Program-made: the position numbers and the translations under genes
Part shown: positions 1-9,617 of the stretch, piece by piece
Position numbering within the stretch: the stretch's first letter is position 1
How the letters are laid out: each line of letters starts with the position of its first letter
Notes under the pieces: generated by a model
Databases searched by the model: none
The model's input: the letters and a program-made list of their open reading frames with translations, nothing else
What the model was told of the DNA's origin: nothing
Assembly: GCF_006346325.1 (NCBI RefSeq)
Contig: NZ_VDYR01000001.1
Coordinates: 2,319,501-2,383,500 of the forward strand
Direction of reading: 5' to 3'
Length of the DNA: 64,000 nt
Origin: Sphingomonas japonica
Lineage (GTDB): Bacteria; Pseudomonadota; Alphaproteobacteria; Sphingomonadales; Sphingomonadaceae

Positions 1-147
1 GCCTTCCTCGACCACGCCTTCGATCGGATAACCCATCTTCTCGGGGCGTTCGCTTTCGAACACCATGCCGCTCACGATCGAAAGTCCAAGGGCCGCGGCG
101 CAGCCGGCCAGTGCCCAGCCTGCGATAGTGTTGGTGCGATTGTCCAT
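1..147 (-). CDS. Cytochrome c family protein, N-terminal fragment
   Basis: The first 49 codons of a gene that runs off the left edge. The start is ATG at 147 and reads MDNRTNTIAGWALAG, then a hydrophobic stretch of about 20 residues (an uncleaved signal anchor or signal peptide), then SERPEKMGYPIEGV. This N-terminus resembles the membrane-anchored class I cytochrome c of alphaproteobacterial respiratory chains, recalled from family knowledge. The haem-binding CXXCH motif would lie outside the window, so the function is inference. It is divergent from pheA, with a 122-base gap that should hold both promoters. Confidence 0.6.
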   Translation of the reverse strand, partial: MDNRTNTIAGWALAGCAAALGLSIVSGMVFESERPEKMGYPIEGVVEEG

Positions 148-269
148 GAAAGTGCCGATATCTCGCCAATAAGGGATTCGAGCAGTCCTTTAGGGGGCGT
201 TTTGCTGCATCGCAAGCAGCGCCGGGCGCGCTTGCAACGAAGGCTCCGGCCCGATAAGCGCGCCGCTCC

Positions 270-1160
270 ATGGACAATTTCGCCGCCCCCGCCCGTCCCA
301 TCGTGGCCCGGATGATCGCGGCGGCAGCCACCGAGCCGGCCCGCGCGGTGGCGTTCCAGGGCGCTCCCGGAGCGAACAGCCATGTCGCCGCGACCGAAGC
401 ATTTCCGCGCGGCCTGCCGCTGCCATGCTTCGATTTTGCTGATGCGATCGACGCGGTGCAGGCCGGCCGCGCCGATTGCGCGATCATACCGATCGAAAAT
501 TCGCTGCATGGCCGCGTCGCCGATATCCATTTCCTGCTGCCCGAATCCGGCCTGGTCATCACCGGCGAGCATTTCCTCGCCATCCGCCACGCGCTGATGG
601 GATGCGGCGCGCGCGGCGACGTCCGGGAAGCGATGAGCCATCCCCAGGCGCTCGGCCAATGCCGCCACTGGCTGCGCGCGCACGCGATCCGCCCGGTCGC
701 CTATCCCGACACGGCCGGTGCCGCGGCACTGGTCGCCGAGCGCGGCGATCCGGCTCTGGCCGCGCTCGCGCCGCCCGCCGCCGCCGCCTTGTACGGGCTC
801 GCCCTGCTCGAAGAGGATGCGAGCGATCCCGGCACCAACATGACGCGCTTCGTCGTACTCGCGCGCGCCGCGTCCGCGCGGCCGCTGGACGGGCCGGTAA
901 TGACGACCCTGGTGTTCGAGGTGAAGAACGTTCCCGCCGCGCTGTACAAGGCGATGGGCGGGTTCGCGACCAATGGCGTCAACATGACCAAGCTTGAAAG
1001 CTATCAGCGCGGCGGCAGCTTTGCCGCTACCGAGTTCTTCGCGGATATCGAGGGGCAGCCCGGCGATCCCGCCGTCGATCGCGCGCTCGACGAACTGCGC
1101 TTCCATTCGAAATGGGTGCGGCTGCTCGGCAGCTACCGCCAGGCGCGCAAACGCGGATAA
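270..1160 (+). CDS. pheA: Prephenate dehydratase (monofunctional, with ACT domain)
   Basis: Converts prephenate to phenylpyruvate in phenylalanine synthesis. At 296 aa it has the usual monofunctional length. The catalytic domain starts near residue 26 (AVAFQGAPGANSH) and includes CAIIPIENSLHG and the NMTRF signature near residue 190, which carries the catalytic Thr-Arg. A C-terminal ACT domain (about residues 210-290) has NVPAALYKAMGGF and NMTKLESY, the phenylalanine-sensing motifs that allow feedback inhibition. The annotated ATG is at 270; a second Met at residue 15 is also possible because the conserved domain begins after it. It is convergent with the following transporter gene, and no chorismate mutase domain is present. 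Confidence 0.93.
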   Translation: MDNFAAPARPIVARMIAAAATEPARAVAFQGAPGANSHVAATEAFPRGLPLPCFDFADAIDAVQAGRADCAIIPIENSLHGRVADIHFLLPESGLVITGEHFLAIRHALMGCGARGDVREAMSHPQALGQCRHWLRAHAIRPVAYPDTAGAAALVAERGDPALAALAPPAAAALYGLALLEEDASDPGTNMTRFVVLARAASARPLDGPVMTTLVFEVKNVPAALYKAMGGFATNGVNMTKLESYQRGGSFAATEFFADIEGQPGDPAVDRALDELRFHSKWVRLLGSYRQARKRG

Positions 1161-1196
1161 TGGTGGGTTCGCGAGCCGCACCGGCCCGCCCCGTCG

Positions 1197-2861
1197 CTAA
1201 TCGAGATTCCGGCGAAACGTCTCCGGCAGGAACAGCAGCCCGACGATCAGCGTCATCGCCGCCACCGTCACCGGATACCACAGGCCATAGGTGATATCGC
1301 CGGTCGCCGCGACCATCGCGAAGGCGACGGTGGGCAGGAAGCCGCCGAACCAGCCATTGCCGATATGATAGGGCAGCGACATCGACGTATAGCGGATGCG
1401 GCTGGGAAACAATTCGACCAGCAATGCCGCGATCGGGCCGTAAACCATCGTCACCAGCAGCACGAGCGCGGTCAGGATCGCCACCACCGTGACGCGGTCG
1501 ATCTGCGCCGGGTCGGCGCGGGCGGGATAGCCGGCCGCCGCCAGGGCGGCACTCACATCGCCTTGGAACGCGGTGACAGCGGCCGCGCGCGGCGGGCCGC
1601 TCACCTGGCTCGGATCGGGCGCCGCGATCACCGTCGATCCGATCCGAATTTCCGCCAGCGTCCCCGGCGGCGCGGCGACATTGGCATAATCGAGCCCGCC
1701 TTTGGCGAGATAGGCCTTGGCGATGTCGCAGCTGGTCGCGTCGAAGCGGTTGCGCCCCACCGGGTCGAACTGGAACGAGCATTCGCCCGGGTCCGCCACG
1801 ACAGTGATCGGCGCGGTCGCACTGGCGCGCGCCAGCGCCGGGTTGGCGGCACCGATCAGCGCGCCGAACAGCGGGAAATACAGCACCGCCGCCAGCGCAC
1901 AGCCGGTGAGGATGATCGGCTTGCGCCCGATCCTGTCCGACAGCCAGCCGAAGAATACGAAAAACGGCGTGCCGATCGCCAGCGCGATGGCGATCAGGAT
2001 ATTGGCGGTCGCACCGTCGACGCGCATCGTCTTTTCCAGGAAAAACAGCGCGTAGAACTGCCCGGTATACCAGACCACCCCCTGCCCCGCGACTGCACCG
2101 AACAGCGCGATCAGGACCCATTTGGCGTTGCTCCAGCGCCCGAACGCTTCGGTGAGCGGAGCCTTGGACGTGGTGCCTTCGTCCTTCATCTTCTGAAACA
2201 CCGGACTTTCCGCGAGCTGAAGCCGAATCCACAACGACACGCCGAGCAGCAGGATCGAGATCAGGAACGGCACGCGCCAGCCCCACGCCGCAAAGCTCTC
2301 CTCGCCCATCGCCGTGCGCAGGCCGATCACCACCAGCAGCGCCGCGAACAGCCCCATCGTCGCGGTGGTCTGGATCCAGCTGGTGTAGAAGCCGCGCTTG
2401 CCCGGCGGTGCATGCTCGGCGACGTAGGTCGCCGCCCCGCCATATTCGCCGCCCAGCGCCAGTCCCTGGATCAGCCGCAGCGCCACGAGGATGAACGGCG
2501 CCGCCACGCCGATCGACGCGTAGCTCGGCAGCAACCCGACCGCGAAGGTCGACAGGCCCATCAGCCCCATTGTTACCAGAAAGGTATTCTTGCGCCCGAC
2601 CAGGTCGCCGATCCGCCCGAACACCAGCGCGCCGAACGGCCGCACCGCGAACCCCGCGGCAAAGGCGGCGAGCGCTAGGATAAAGCCGGTGGTTTCGTTG
2701 ACGCCCGAAAAGAACTGCGCGGTGATGTACGTCGCGAGCAGGCCATAGAGGTAGAAATCATACCATTCGAAAACGGTGCCGAGCGACGACGCGGCGATGA
2801 CCAGCCGCTGCCTGCCTGCCGCGGAATGCCCCATCGGCAACCCCTGTTGCGTCGCCGTCAT
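1197..2861 (-). CDS. MFS transporter, metabolite:H+ symporter (MHS/ProP-ShiA type) with large loop insert
   Basis: A 554-residue inner-membrane transporter of the major facilitator superfamily. FEWYDFYLYG near residue 31 and the loop motif GRIGDLVGRKN near residue 82 are typical of the metabolite:H+ symporter branch, and LSDRIGRKP is the matching motif in the second half. The substrate cannot be told (a dicarboxylate, an osmolyte or shikimate are all transported by relatives). Residues roughly 340-445 form a hydrophilic segment with two Cys, between membrane helices of the second half. It makes the protein about 100 residues longer than typical members and probably faces the periplasm. ATG is at 2861; an in-frame Met at codon 10 is an alternative start. 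Confidence 0.85.
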   Translation of the reverse strand: MTATQQGLPMGHSAAGRQRLVIAASSLGTVFEWYDFYLYGLLATYITAQFFSGVNETTGFILALAAFAAGFAVRPFGALVFGRIGDLVGRKNTFLVTMGLMGLSTFAVGLLPSYASIGVAAPFILVALRLIQGLALGGEYGGAATYVAEHAPPGKRGFYTSWIQTTATMGLFAALLVVIGLRTAMGEESFAAWGWRVPFLISILLLGVSLWIRLQLAESPVFQKMKDEGTTSKAPLTEAFGRWSNAKWVLIALFGAVAGQGVVWYTGQFYALFFLEKTMRVDGATANILIAIALAIGTPFFVFFGWLSDRIGRKPIILTGCALAAVLYFPLFGALIGAANPALARASATAPITVVADPGECSFQFDPVGRNRFDATSCDIAKAYLAKGGLDYANVAAPPGTLAEIRIGSTVIAAPDPSQVSGPPRAAAVTAFQGDVSAALAAAGYPARADPAQIDRVTVVAILTALVLLVTMVYGPIAALLVELFPSRIRYTSMSLPYHIGNGWFGGFLPTVAFAMVAATGDITYGLWYPVTVAAMTLIVGLLFLPETFRRNLD

Positions 2862-2932
2862 CCCGCCCCCAATTCACCGATCATCTTGCGGTATCATCGC
2901 CGCATCGCGCCGCGACGTCGAGTGGGAAGTGG

Positions 2933-3087
2933 CGATGCTGTCAGTTGACGCGAACTCGTCCCCACACGATGCGGTTCGGTCCTTGCAGGCAGCGCCGTTG
3001 CATGAAGGTCTGGTGGTCGACGAGATGGCGTTCGAGGTTGATCCGAAGAGCGGCGGCGCCAACTGGTTCTGGACATTCTGACAGAGC
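2933..3087 (-). mobile_element. IS6-like element relic (about 155 bp, both ends, no transposase)
   Basis: The left end contains TGCTGTCAG and continues for about 48 bases in a form roughly 85% identical to the end of the IS6-type relic at 10663-10712. The right end, ATTCTGACAGAGCCC, read in reverse gives GGGCTCTGTCAGAAT, an imperfect inverted copy of the left terminus. The interior lacks a recognisable transposase. I read it as an internal-deletion derivative or MITE-like remnant of the same family. No 8-base target duplication is visible at the borders, so the exact boundaries are uncertain. Confidence 0.5.
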
Positions 3088-3116
3088 CCCTCCCCGGATA
3101 TGCCGTTGCCGCATCA

Positions 3117-3482
3117 TCATGTCCCGGCCTTCGCCTGCTCCGCGTCCGCAGGTGCTGGAAGCGCGATCGGATCTGCGAAGCGCACGATCTGGTGCCGATC
3201 CTCGCCATCGACGATATGCAGGGCGAGCAGCGAGTCGGTCACATAGTCGGCATGGATTTCGCGGGGCGATCGGATCAGGTGATCCACGCCTTCGAGCGCA
3301 ATCGACACCATGTCGCTCTTATGATCGTAGCTGATCCCCAGCAGCGGCAGCCATTCTGCCACGATCTGGTCCCCCAGATCGAGCGACGCCACTTCGATCT
3401 CGGCTCGCTTGCCGACCGGTCCGCGCGTGAAAACGCTGAAAAAGTCGTGCCAGCCGCGCCGATCAATGCGGTGAATCGCCAT
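3117..3482 (-). CDS. DUF5335 family protein
   Basis: A 121-residue soluble protein starting MAIHRIDRRGWHDFF, matching by eye the DUF5335 pattern (short N-terminal R-x-x-W-x-x-F-F, then two beta-rich halves ending in an RF-x-P segment). The function of the family is unknown. The start at 3482 is chosen over longer readings because an AGGAGG ribosome site lies 5-6 bases upstream. An Fnr/FixK-like palindrome at 3541-3554 is centred 65 bp before the start, so it belongs to the stress regulon of this island. No signal peptide or membrane segment is seen. Confidence 0.7.
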   Translation of the reverse strand: MAIHRIDRRGWHDFFSVFTRGPVGKRAEIEVASLDLGDQIVAEWLPLLGISYDHKSDMVSIALEGVDHLIRSPREIHADYVTDSLLALHIVDGEDRHQIVRFADPIALPAPADAEQAKAGT

Positions 3483-3540
3483 GTGAGCCTCCTTTGACAG
3501 GGTGATCGCATAGTGATGGAACGCTAGCGCCGCGCATGCC

Positions 3541-3554
3541 TTGACGAGCGTCAA
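3541..3554 (-). promoter_or_regulatory. Fnr/FixK-like operator (TTGAC-N4-GTCAA) before DUF5335 gene
   Basis: The sequence TTGACGAGCGTCAA is a perfect TTGAC/GTCAA palindrome with a 4-base spacer, fitting the general TTGA-N6-TCAA pattern of Crp/Fnr-family activators. Its centre is 65.5 bp upstream of the DUF5335 start, which matches the other four boxes. It also lies 99 bp before the divergent gene at 3647. Confidence 0.65.
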
Positions 3555-3646
3555 CGCGACCGGCCGATCCAGCGGGCGGGCAACCCGTAATTGGCGATCG
3601 CCGCGGCGCAGTTGCCGACACGGCCGAACATGCCTAGCCACAAGGC

Positions 3647-4195
3647 ATGACTACGACTGAAATGGGCGGCGCATCGGGCGATCTGCCGCTGATCGACGAG
3701 CGTCTATGGGAACGCGTCGCGCGGGATTTCGATGAGATCGGCCCCGAGGCCTGCATGGCCGAGCTGCTCGACGAGCTGCTCGCGCACAATCCGCACTATC
3801 TCGAGATGGCCATGCGCAGCGCGCGGGATGTCGGCGATTCGGAACGCATTCTCTCGGGATTTGCAATGTTCTATCGCATCCTCTGGCTTAGCGCGCGCGA
3901 GCGCGGCCGTCCGCTGCCCCGCATCACGCCCGAAACGCGCGATGCGATCGCCGCGCTGGCGGGCGAGTGCGGCGAGGCGCAGTTCGTGCGGCTGGCTACC
4001 CAGACACTGCTCGATGAGAATCCCGGCCTGCTGCAGATGGCGGACAGCTTCGCCTCCCGGCATGACGATTATCTAGGGATCATGCAGGGTTTCGCGCTGC
4101 TTTATAAGAGCCTGTCGGCGCAGGCCGTGATCGATGGCTTGGGTGTGCTCGCGCAACGGCGTGCTCCCGATCGCAAGGGCCGCCCGGCGAAGTAG
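3647..4195 (+). CDS. Hypothetical protein with two internal repeats
   Basis: I do not recognise a named family. It is 182 residues, predicted helical and cytosolic, without signal peptide or membrane segment. Two halves resemble each other: residues about 39-86 (LLAHNPHYLEMAM...ILSGFAMFYRIL) and about 121-168 (LLDENPGLLQMAD...IMQGFALLYKSL), sharing LLxxNPxxLxMA and GFAxxYxxL. This suggests duplication of a roughly 80-residue helical unit. The ribosome site is weak (ACAAGG before ATG 3647). It is divergent from DUF5335 and shares the intergenic region that holds the operator at 3541. Confidence 0.7.
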   Translation: MTTTEMGGASGDLPLIDERLWERVARDFDEIGPEACMAELLDELLAHNPHYLEMAMRSARDVGDSERILSGFAMFYRILWLSARERGRPLPRITPETRDAIAALAGECGEAQFVRLATQTLLDENPGLLQMADSFASRHDDYLGIMQGFALLYKSLSAQAVIDGLGVLAQRRAPDRKGRPAK

Positions 4196-4220
4196 CGTCG
4201 GGCGGATTGCGGCCGGGGTC

Positions 4221-4847
4221 TCAGGGCGAGACAGGCTCATGCGGGCGATGATCGCCGCGCGCGACGCGTTCGGCATCGCGCAGGCGCAGCTTGTAGGCGA
4301 CCGAAAGCAGTATCGATCCGGCCAGCCAGCCCTGGAATGCGATCATCCAGCTGAGCGTGAAGATGCCGATCTGCGGAAACAACAGCAGCAGCACGCCGAG
4401 CGCCAGCGAGATGCCACCCGCGGCGATCATCCAGCCCCGGCCGTGATCGCCCTTCAACCTAAAAGCGCCGACGATCGATGCGACCCCGCTCAACAATGCC
4501 CAGGCGGTGAGCAGGACCACGAAGGCAAGAATGGTCAGTCCGGGGTAAAAGACGGCCAGCACCGCGGTGGCCAAGGCGACGACGCCGTGCAGCGCCGACC
4601 ATCCCCAACGCTCGTTCCGTCGCGCCCCGCGAACCGCCAGAATGATCGAGAAGACGGCGTCCACCGCGCAATAGACCGCGAATATCCCGGCGAGCACCAG
4701 CAGCGTGATGTCCGGCCAGAGCGCCGCCAGCGTCCCCAGCACGATCGCGCCGACACCGCGCAACGCCATCGCCCACCAGAGACCGGCGATGCGATCGTTA
4801 CGCCTGCCCGGGTCGAGCATCCGGTAAAGGGCCGTAGCCATCTGCAT
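4221..4847 (-). CDS. HdeD family acid-resistance membrane protein
   Basis: A 208-residue integral membrane protein with about six hydrophobic helices arranged as paired short hairpins (GVGAIVLGTLAALWP, LLVLAGIFAVY, LHGVVALATAVLAVFYP, GISLALGVLLLLFPQIG). The repeated G-hxxGhhhhhxP pattern is the DUF308/HdeD signature. HdeD in E. coli helps acid resistance at high cell density, and HdeD proteins are a hallmark of enterobacterial heat- and stress-tolerance loci. The start follows AAGGAGAATGCAG. It lies 37 bp behind the BON-protein gene on the same strand and is probably co-transcribed from the operator at 5598-5611. Confidence 0.85.
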   Translation of the reverse strand: MQMATALYRMLDPGRRNDRIAGLWWAMALRGVGAIVLGTLAALWPDITLLVLAGIFAVYCAVDAVFSIILAVRGARRNERWGWSALHGVVALATAVLAVFYPGLTILAFVVLLTAWALLSGVASIVGAFRLKGDHGRGWMIAAGGISLALGVLLLLFPQIGIFTLSWMIAFQGWLAGSILLSVAYKLRLRDAERVARGDHRPHEPVSP

Positions 4848-4884
4848 TCTCCTTCATCCAATGGGCGATGCGCTGGTCAGTGCA

Positions 4885-5538
4885 TCACGGTACGATCGTG
4901 ATCCGGTTGTCGACATGGGACACGCCCGGCGCCCGCCAGGCGGCGCGTTCGGCTTCCTTCCGTTCCGCCCAGGACCGCACGGTCCCGCGCAGGATGACGT
5001 CGCCGCCGCTGGCCTCGACCGTGATCCGCTGCGCGTCGAGTGTGGCGGCGCGCTTCAGCGCGTCTTCGATCTTCCCCTTGACTTCGGTCGGGGACACGAG
5101 CGGCTTCACCTTGATCGAGTTGATGACGCCCTTGAGCCCCTTGATCCGGCGCACGGCGTCCTCCGCGCGCTGGCTCTGGAACTTCCAGTCGACACTGCCC
5201 TCCAGCGTGATCCAGCCGTTGCGGGCGGTCACCTTGATGTGCTGCGACGAATAGGGAAGCTCGCGTGCCAGCGCCTCGACGGCGTCGCGGGCGATTTCGG
5301 GGTCGGCACGCTCGTTGAGCGACGGCAGCTTGACCTCGATATCGTTGGCGACGCCGCGAACGCCCTTCACTTTCTTGGCGGCGCGCTCGGCTTCATATTT
5401 CTGGCTGTAGCTGCGAACGAAGCCGGTCAGGGTGACGACGCCGTCCTTGACCGAAACGCCGATGTCTGTTGCGTCGATATCCGGATCCCATTTGAGTTCG
5501 GCTTCCACGTCGCGCTTGATGTCACCGTCGGTTGCCAT
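4885..5538 (-). CDS. Triple BON-domain protein
   Basis: A 217-residue protein made of three BON repeats, about residues 4-70, 78-147 and 150-217. Each has the pattern D-x-x-I-x-V-x-x-G-x-V-x-L-x-G-x-V, for example [32 protein letters not shown] and [19 protein letters not shown] domains bind phospholipid or peptidoglycan-linked surfaces and occur in osmotic-shock proteins such as OsmY. Unlike OsmY, no signal peptide is visible ([12 protein letters not shown]), so a cytosolic location is likely. An AAGGAGACG ribosome site precedes ATG 5538. It heads a probable two-gene unit with the HdeD gene. Confidence 0.88.
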   Translation of the reverse strand: MATDGDIKRDVEAELKWDPDIDATDIGVSVKDGVVTLTGFVRSYSQKYEAERAAKKVKGVRGVANDIEVKLPSLNERADPEIARDAVEALARELPYSSQHIKVTARNGWITLEGSVDWKFQSQRAEDAVRRIKGLKGVINSIKVKPLVSPTEVKGKIEDALKRAATLDAQRITVEASGGDVILRGTVRSWAERKEAERAAWRAPGVSHVDNRITIVP

Positions 5539-5597
5539 GGTACGTCTCCTTCAGAGGGTAGAAGGTCATGGCGTATCCCTCGTTTGCGGACCTTGCC

Positions 5598-5611
5598 TTG
5601 ACGATCGTCAG
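5598..5611 (-). promoter_or_regulatory. Fnr/FixK-like operator before the BON-HdeD unit
   Basis: TTGACGATCGTCAG on the plus strand matches TTGAC-N4-GTCAA with one end mismatch. Its centre is 66.5 bp upstream of the BON gene start. On the minus strand GATACG lies about 30 bp downstream of the centre, where a -10 element would be expected if the activator sits near -41.5. Confidence 0.6.
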
Positions 5612-5630
5612 GCGATGCGTTGCGCGACAA

Positions 5631-5664
5631 AGAAAAGGGCTCTCCGGTCTGCACCGGAGAGCCC
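5631..5664 (-). terminator. Rho-independent terminator of dnaK
   Basis: A 12-base perfect stem (GGGCTCTCCGGT at 5637-5648 with its complement at 5653-5664) and a CTGC loop. Read on the minus strand it is followed by TTTTCTTTG, so it terminates transcripts leaving dnaK and insulates the BON-HdeD unit. Confidence 0.85.
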
Positions 5665-5711
5665 GGCTTCGCGCGGGAGCACGATCGGCCCTGATGGTCG
5701 CCGGCCAGATG

Positions 5712-7574
<1,863 letters not shown>

Positions 7575-7634
7575 GTTCGCCTCCTGTTGCGCGGACTTCG
7601 GGAGGCAGGGTCAGGCAAAGTGGTTCGCGGTGCG

Positions 7635-7648
7635 TTGACGATCGTCAA
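7635..7648. promoter_or_regulatory. Fnr/FixK-like operator shared by dnaK and yfdX
   Basis: TTGACGATCGTCAA is a perfect 14-base palindrome in the divergent dnaK-yfdX promoter region. The centre is 67.5 bp before dnaK and 79.5 bp before yfdX, so one dimer could serve both directions. CTAG-containing sequence about 29 bp downstream toward yfdX may be part of its -10 region. Confidence 0.7.
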
Positions 7649-7720
7649 CGCCGACGCGTGAGCATCCTCCTAGGGTTTTGCAGGGCCAGCGCCGCTCCAC
7701 AACTCAAGGAGATTTCTCAC

Positions 7721-8707
7721 ATGTCCGCCATTCAGCAGCCCGCCGCGGCGCGCTTCGGTCAGCCGCGATCACTCCGCCTAAATGTCGGCATAGCGCTGAT
7801 GGGCCTGAGCCTGACAGCGCCGGGCTGCTCGCCGCAGGGTGACCCTGTCGACAACGCGCAGAACGTCGCGGCGCCCGCCGCCAATAGTGCCGATGCGACC
7901 CCCCGCGTGACGACACTCGACAACCGTGTCGGCAACCAGATCGCCGACAAGCGGCGTACGCTCATCGCCGACGCCATTTCAGCGCTCCAGGAAAGCTATA
8001 CCGCCCTCGATCTGATGGCAGCGGGCAATGCCGATAAAGCCGTCGCGGCTCTCGCGCGTGCGACCGGCAAGCTCGATATCGTCCTCGCGGCGGATCCCGA
8101 ACTCGCGCTCGCGCCGGTCGATGTCCGCGTCGCGACGCATGACGTCATCGCGACGCCGGCCGACGTCAAGCAGCTGCGCGACCAAGCCGAGGCAGCGCTG
8201 GACGATGGGCGGCTCCAGGATGCGCGGCGTCTGATCGCCGGAATGGCGAGCGAGCTTGTGATCAGCACCGTCAACATTCCGCTCGCGAGCTATCCGGCCG
8301 CAATCAAGCAGGCGGCCGCGCTGATCCACGCCGACCGCACCGCGCAAGCCCGAGCCATGCTCGAAACCGCATTGGCGACGCTGGTCGTCCAGGATACCAT
8401 TATCCCGCTGCCGCTCGCCAGGGCGGAAGCGCTACTCGCGCTGGCGCAGCCGCTCGCAGAAAAGGCGCAGCGCAACGCCGACGAAACGGCGCGACTGCAA
8501 CGCCTGCTCGCCGACGCACGGCTTCAGATCGAACTGGCACAGTCGCTCGGCTATGCCACCCGGGACGATCTCGACGCGCTTTCGGACGAGCTCAAGGTCA
8601 TCGAAGACAAGACCCAGAGCGCAGGGAGCGGGCCGCGCCTGTTCGATCGGATCAAGGCGTTGTTCTCCCAGGCGAGCCGTCAGGCGAACACGCCTCCGCA
8701 GCCCTGA
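7721..8707 (+). CDS. yfdX: YfdX family protein
   Basis: A 328-residue exported stress protein. A hydrophobic segment (residues about 22-34, VGIALMGLSLTAPGC) is a signal or lipoprotein-type leader; the Cys in APGC is a weak lipobox. After a low-complexity linker the YfdX domain begins near residue 70 (NQIADKRRTLIADAISALQESYTALDLMAAGNADKAVAAL). It continues as helical repeats through TPADVKQLRDQAEAALDDGRLQDARRLI, the region shared with YfdX. YfdX genes are hallmarks of enterobacterial heat/stress-tolerance islands. The start at 7721 is supported by AAGGAG 10 bases upstream. It is divergent from dnaK. Confidence 0.82.
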   Translation: MSAIQQPAAARFGQPRSLRLNVGIALMGLSLTAPGCSPQGDPVDNAQNVAAPAANSADATPRVTTLDNRVGNQIADKRRTLIADAISALQESYTALDLMAAGNADKAVAALARATGKLDIVLAADPELALAPVDVRVATHDVIATPADVKQLRDQAEAALDDGRLQDARRLIAGMASELVISTVNIPLASYPAAIKQAAALIHADRTAQARAMLETALATLVVQDTIIPLPLARAEALLALAQPLAEKAQRNADETARLQRLLADARLQIELAQSLGYATRDDLDALSDELKVIEDKTQSAGSGPRLFDRIKALFSQASRQANTPPQP

Positions 8708-8725
8708 TCGACCGGCACTGCATCG

Positions 8726-9334
8726 CTATCGCGATGGTGCGTGGCGGCCTTCCGACTGCTGCAGATTATGCCAGCGTTCGAAGCGGCGGTCGGGCATCAA
8801 CCAGGTGACGGAAACCGCGATGTAGAGCGAAATGGACAGCCAGGGCGACACGAATGCCGCGGGGATGCCAAGTCCGTAAAGCGCGAAACTGATCCACTCC
8901 TTCTCGCGCGCACCGACCACTGCCCGGATGCGCGACTGCGTGCCTTCCGCCAGGATCAGCTCGCGTTCGAGCAGGATATAGCCAAAGGCCGCCATCACGG
9001 TCACCACGCCATAGGCGGCGACTGGCTGGGCCGTAACGCCCGCAAGGCCGATCCACCGGATCACGAAGGGCATCAGCGTGAGCCAGAACAGCAGGAACAG
9101 ATTGGCCCAGAGCGCCCGCCCGTTCACCCGGCTGGCAGTCGCCAGCATGTGATGATGGTTGATCCAGAAGATGGCGATGTTGACGTAGGCGAGTGCATAG
9201 GTGGCAAGCAACGGAACGGCGGGCTTGATCGCCTGCCAGCTGTCGGTATCCGGAACATGCAGATCGATCACCATGATCGTTATCGCAATCGCCACCACCC
9301 CATCGGTGAAAGCCATCAGGCGGTCGGTCTTCAT
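8726..9334 (-). CDS. TMEM175-family (DUF1211) potassium channel-like protein
   Basis: A 202-residue membrane protein with about six helices. The N-terminus MKTDRLMAFTDGVVAIAITIMVIDLHVP carries the R-x3-F-[ST]-D signature of TMEM175/DUF1211 proteins, whose characterised members are K+-selective tetrameric channels. Later helices include ATYALAYVNIAIFWINHHHM and LFLLFWLTLMPFVIRWIG. A role in ion or membrane-potential homeostasis under stress is inference. A GAGGTG ribosome site precedes ATG 9334. The gene is convergent with yfdX and has an Fnr/FixK-like operator centred 63.5 bp upstream. Confidence 0.82.
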   Translation of the reverse strand: MKTDRLMAFTDGVVAIAITIMVIDLHVPDTDSWQAIKPAVPLLATYALAYVNIAIFWINHHHMLATASRVNGRALWANLFLLFWLTLMPFVIRWIGLAGVTAQPVAAYGVVTVMAAFGYILLERELILAEGTQSRIRAVVGAREKEWISFALYGLGIPAAFVSPWLSISLYIAVSVTWLMPDRRFERWHNLQQSEGRHAPSR

Positions 9335-9390
9335 GGCGGCACCTCGATAACATCAAGCTGCCAATCTGGTCAGTCGCCCACGGACCCGCA

Positions 9391-9404
9391 TTGACGGTCG
9401 TCAA
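9391..9404 (-). promoter_or_regulatory. Fnr/FixK-like operator before the TMEM175-type gene
   Basis: TTGACGGTCGTCAA is a perfect TTGAC-N4-GTCAA palindrome centred 63.5 bp upstream of the start at 9334. Confidence 0.65.
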
Positions 9405-9505
9405 CCGGGCTGCACGTCACCGCGTCCGGGCAACGCCGATCTCATGTGCTGTCGCATACACGGTCATCTGAAGCGCCGCCCTGACTGCTCAACGAACGGG
9501 GAATA

Positions 9506-9519
9506 TTGACGGCCATCAA
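9506..9519 (+). promoter_or_regulatory. Fnr/FixK-like operator before the peroxiredoxin-thioredoxin unit
   Basis: TTGACGGCCATCAA keeps the TTGA-N6-TCAA core with one arm mismatch in the wider palindrome. Its centre is 60.5 bp before the short leader frame at 9573 and 97.5 bp before the peroxiredoxin start. The spacing to the leader frame matches the other boxes in the island. Confidence 0.6.
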
Positions 9520-9572
9520 CGCGGCAACCGGGGACGCCGGGCACGATGCTAGGAACGAGGTGGAGACCAGAC

Positions 9573-9617
9573 ATGACGACCATGTTCGATGCCGCGCGCG
9601 CGGTGCCACATGAGTGA
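9573..9617 (+). CDS. Possible 14-codon leader peptide overlapping the peroxiredoxin start
   Basis: A good ribosome site (GAGGTGGAG, 9557-9565) is followed by ATG 9573 and the frame MTTMFDAARAVPHE, then TGA. The stop lies inside the start region of the peroxiredoxin gene (its ATG is at 9610), giving an 8-base overlap. The peroxiredoxin has no comparable ribosome site of its own, so translation may be coupled through this leader. It could instead be a remnant of a longer upstream gene. Function unknown. Confidence 0.45.
   Translation: MTTMFDAARAVPHE

Noticed and set aside
2776..3081. A 101-codon plus-strand frame across the IS-like relic
   Set aside because: It starts inside the antisense of the MFS gene, and part of its peptide simply reflects the 48-base DNA repeat shared with 10663-10712.
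8715..8740. A hairpin (GCAC...GTGC) between yfdX and the TMEM175-type gene
   Set aside because: The stem has mismatches and no U-tract on either strand, so I do not call a terminator.
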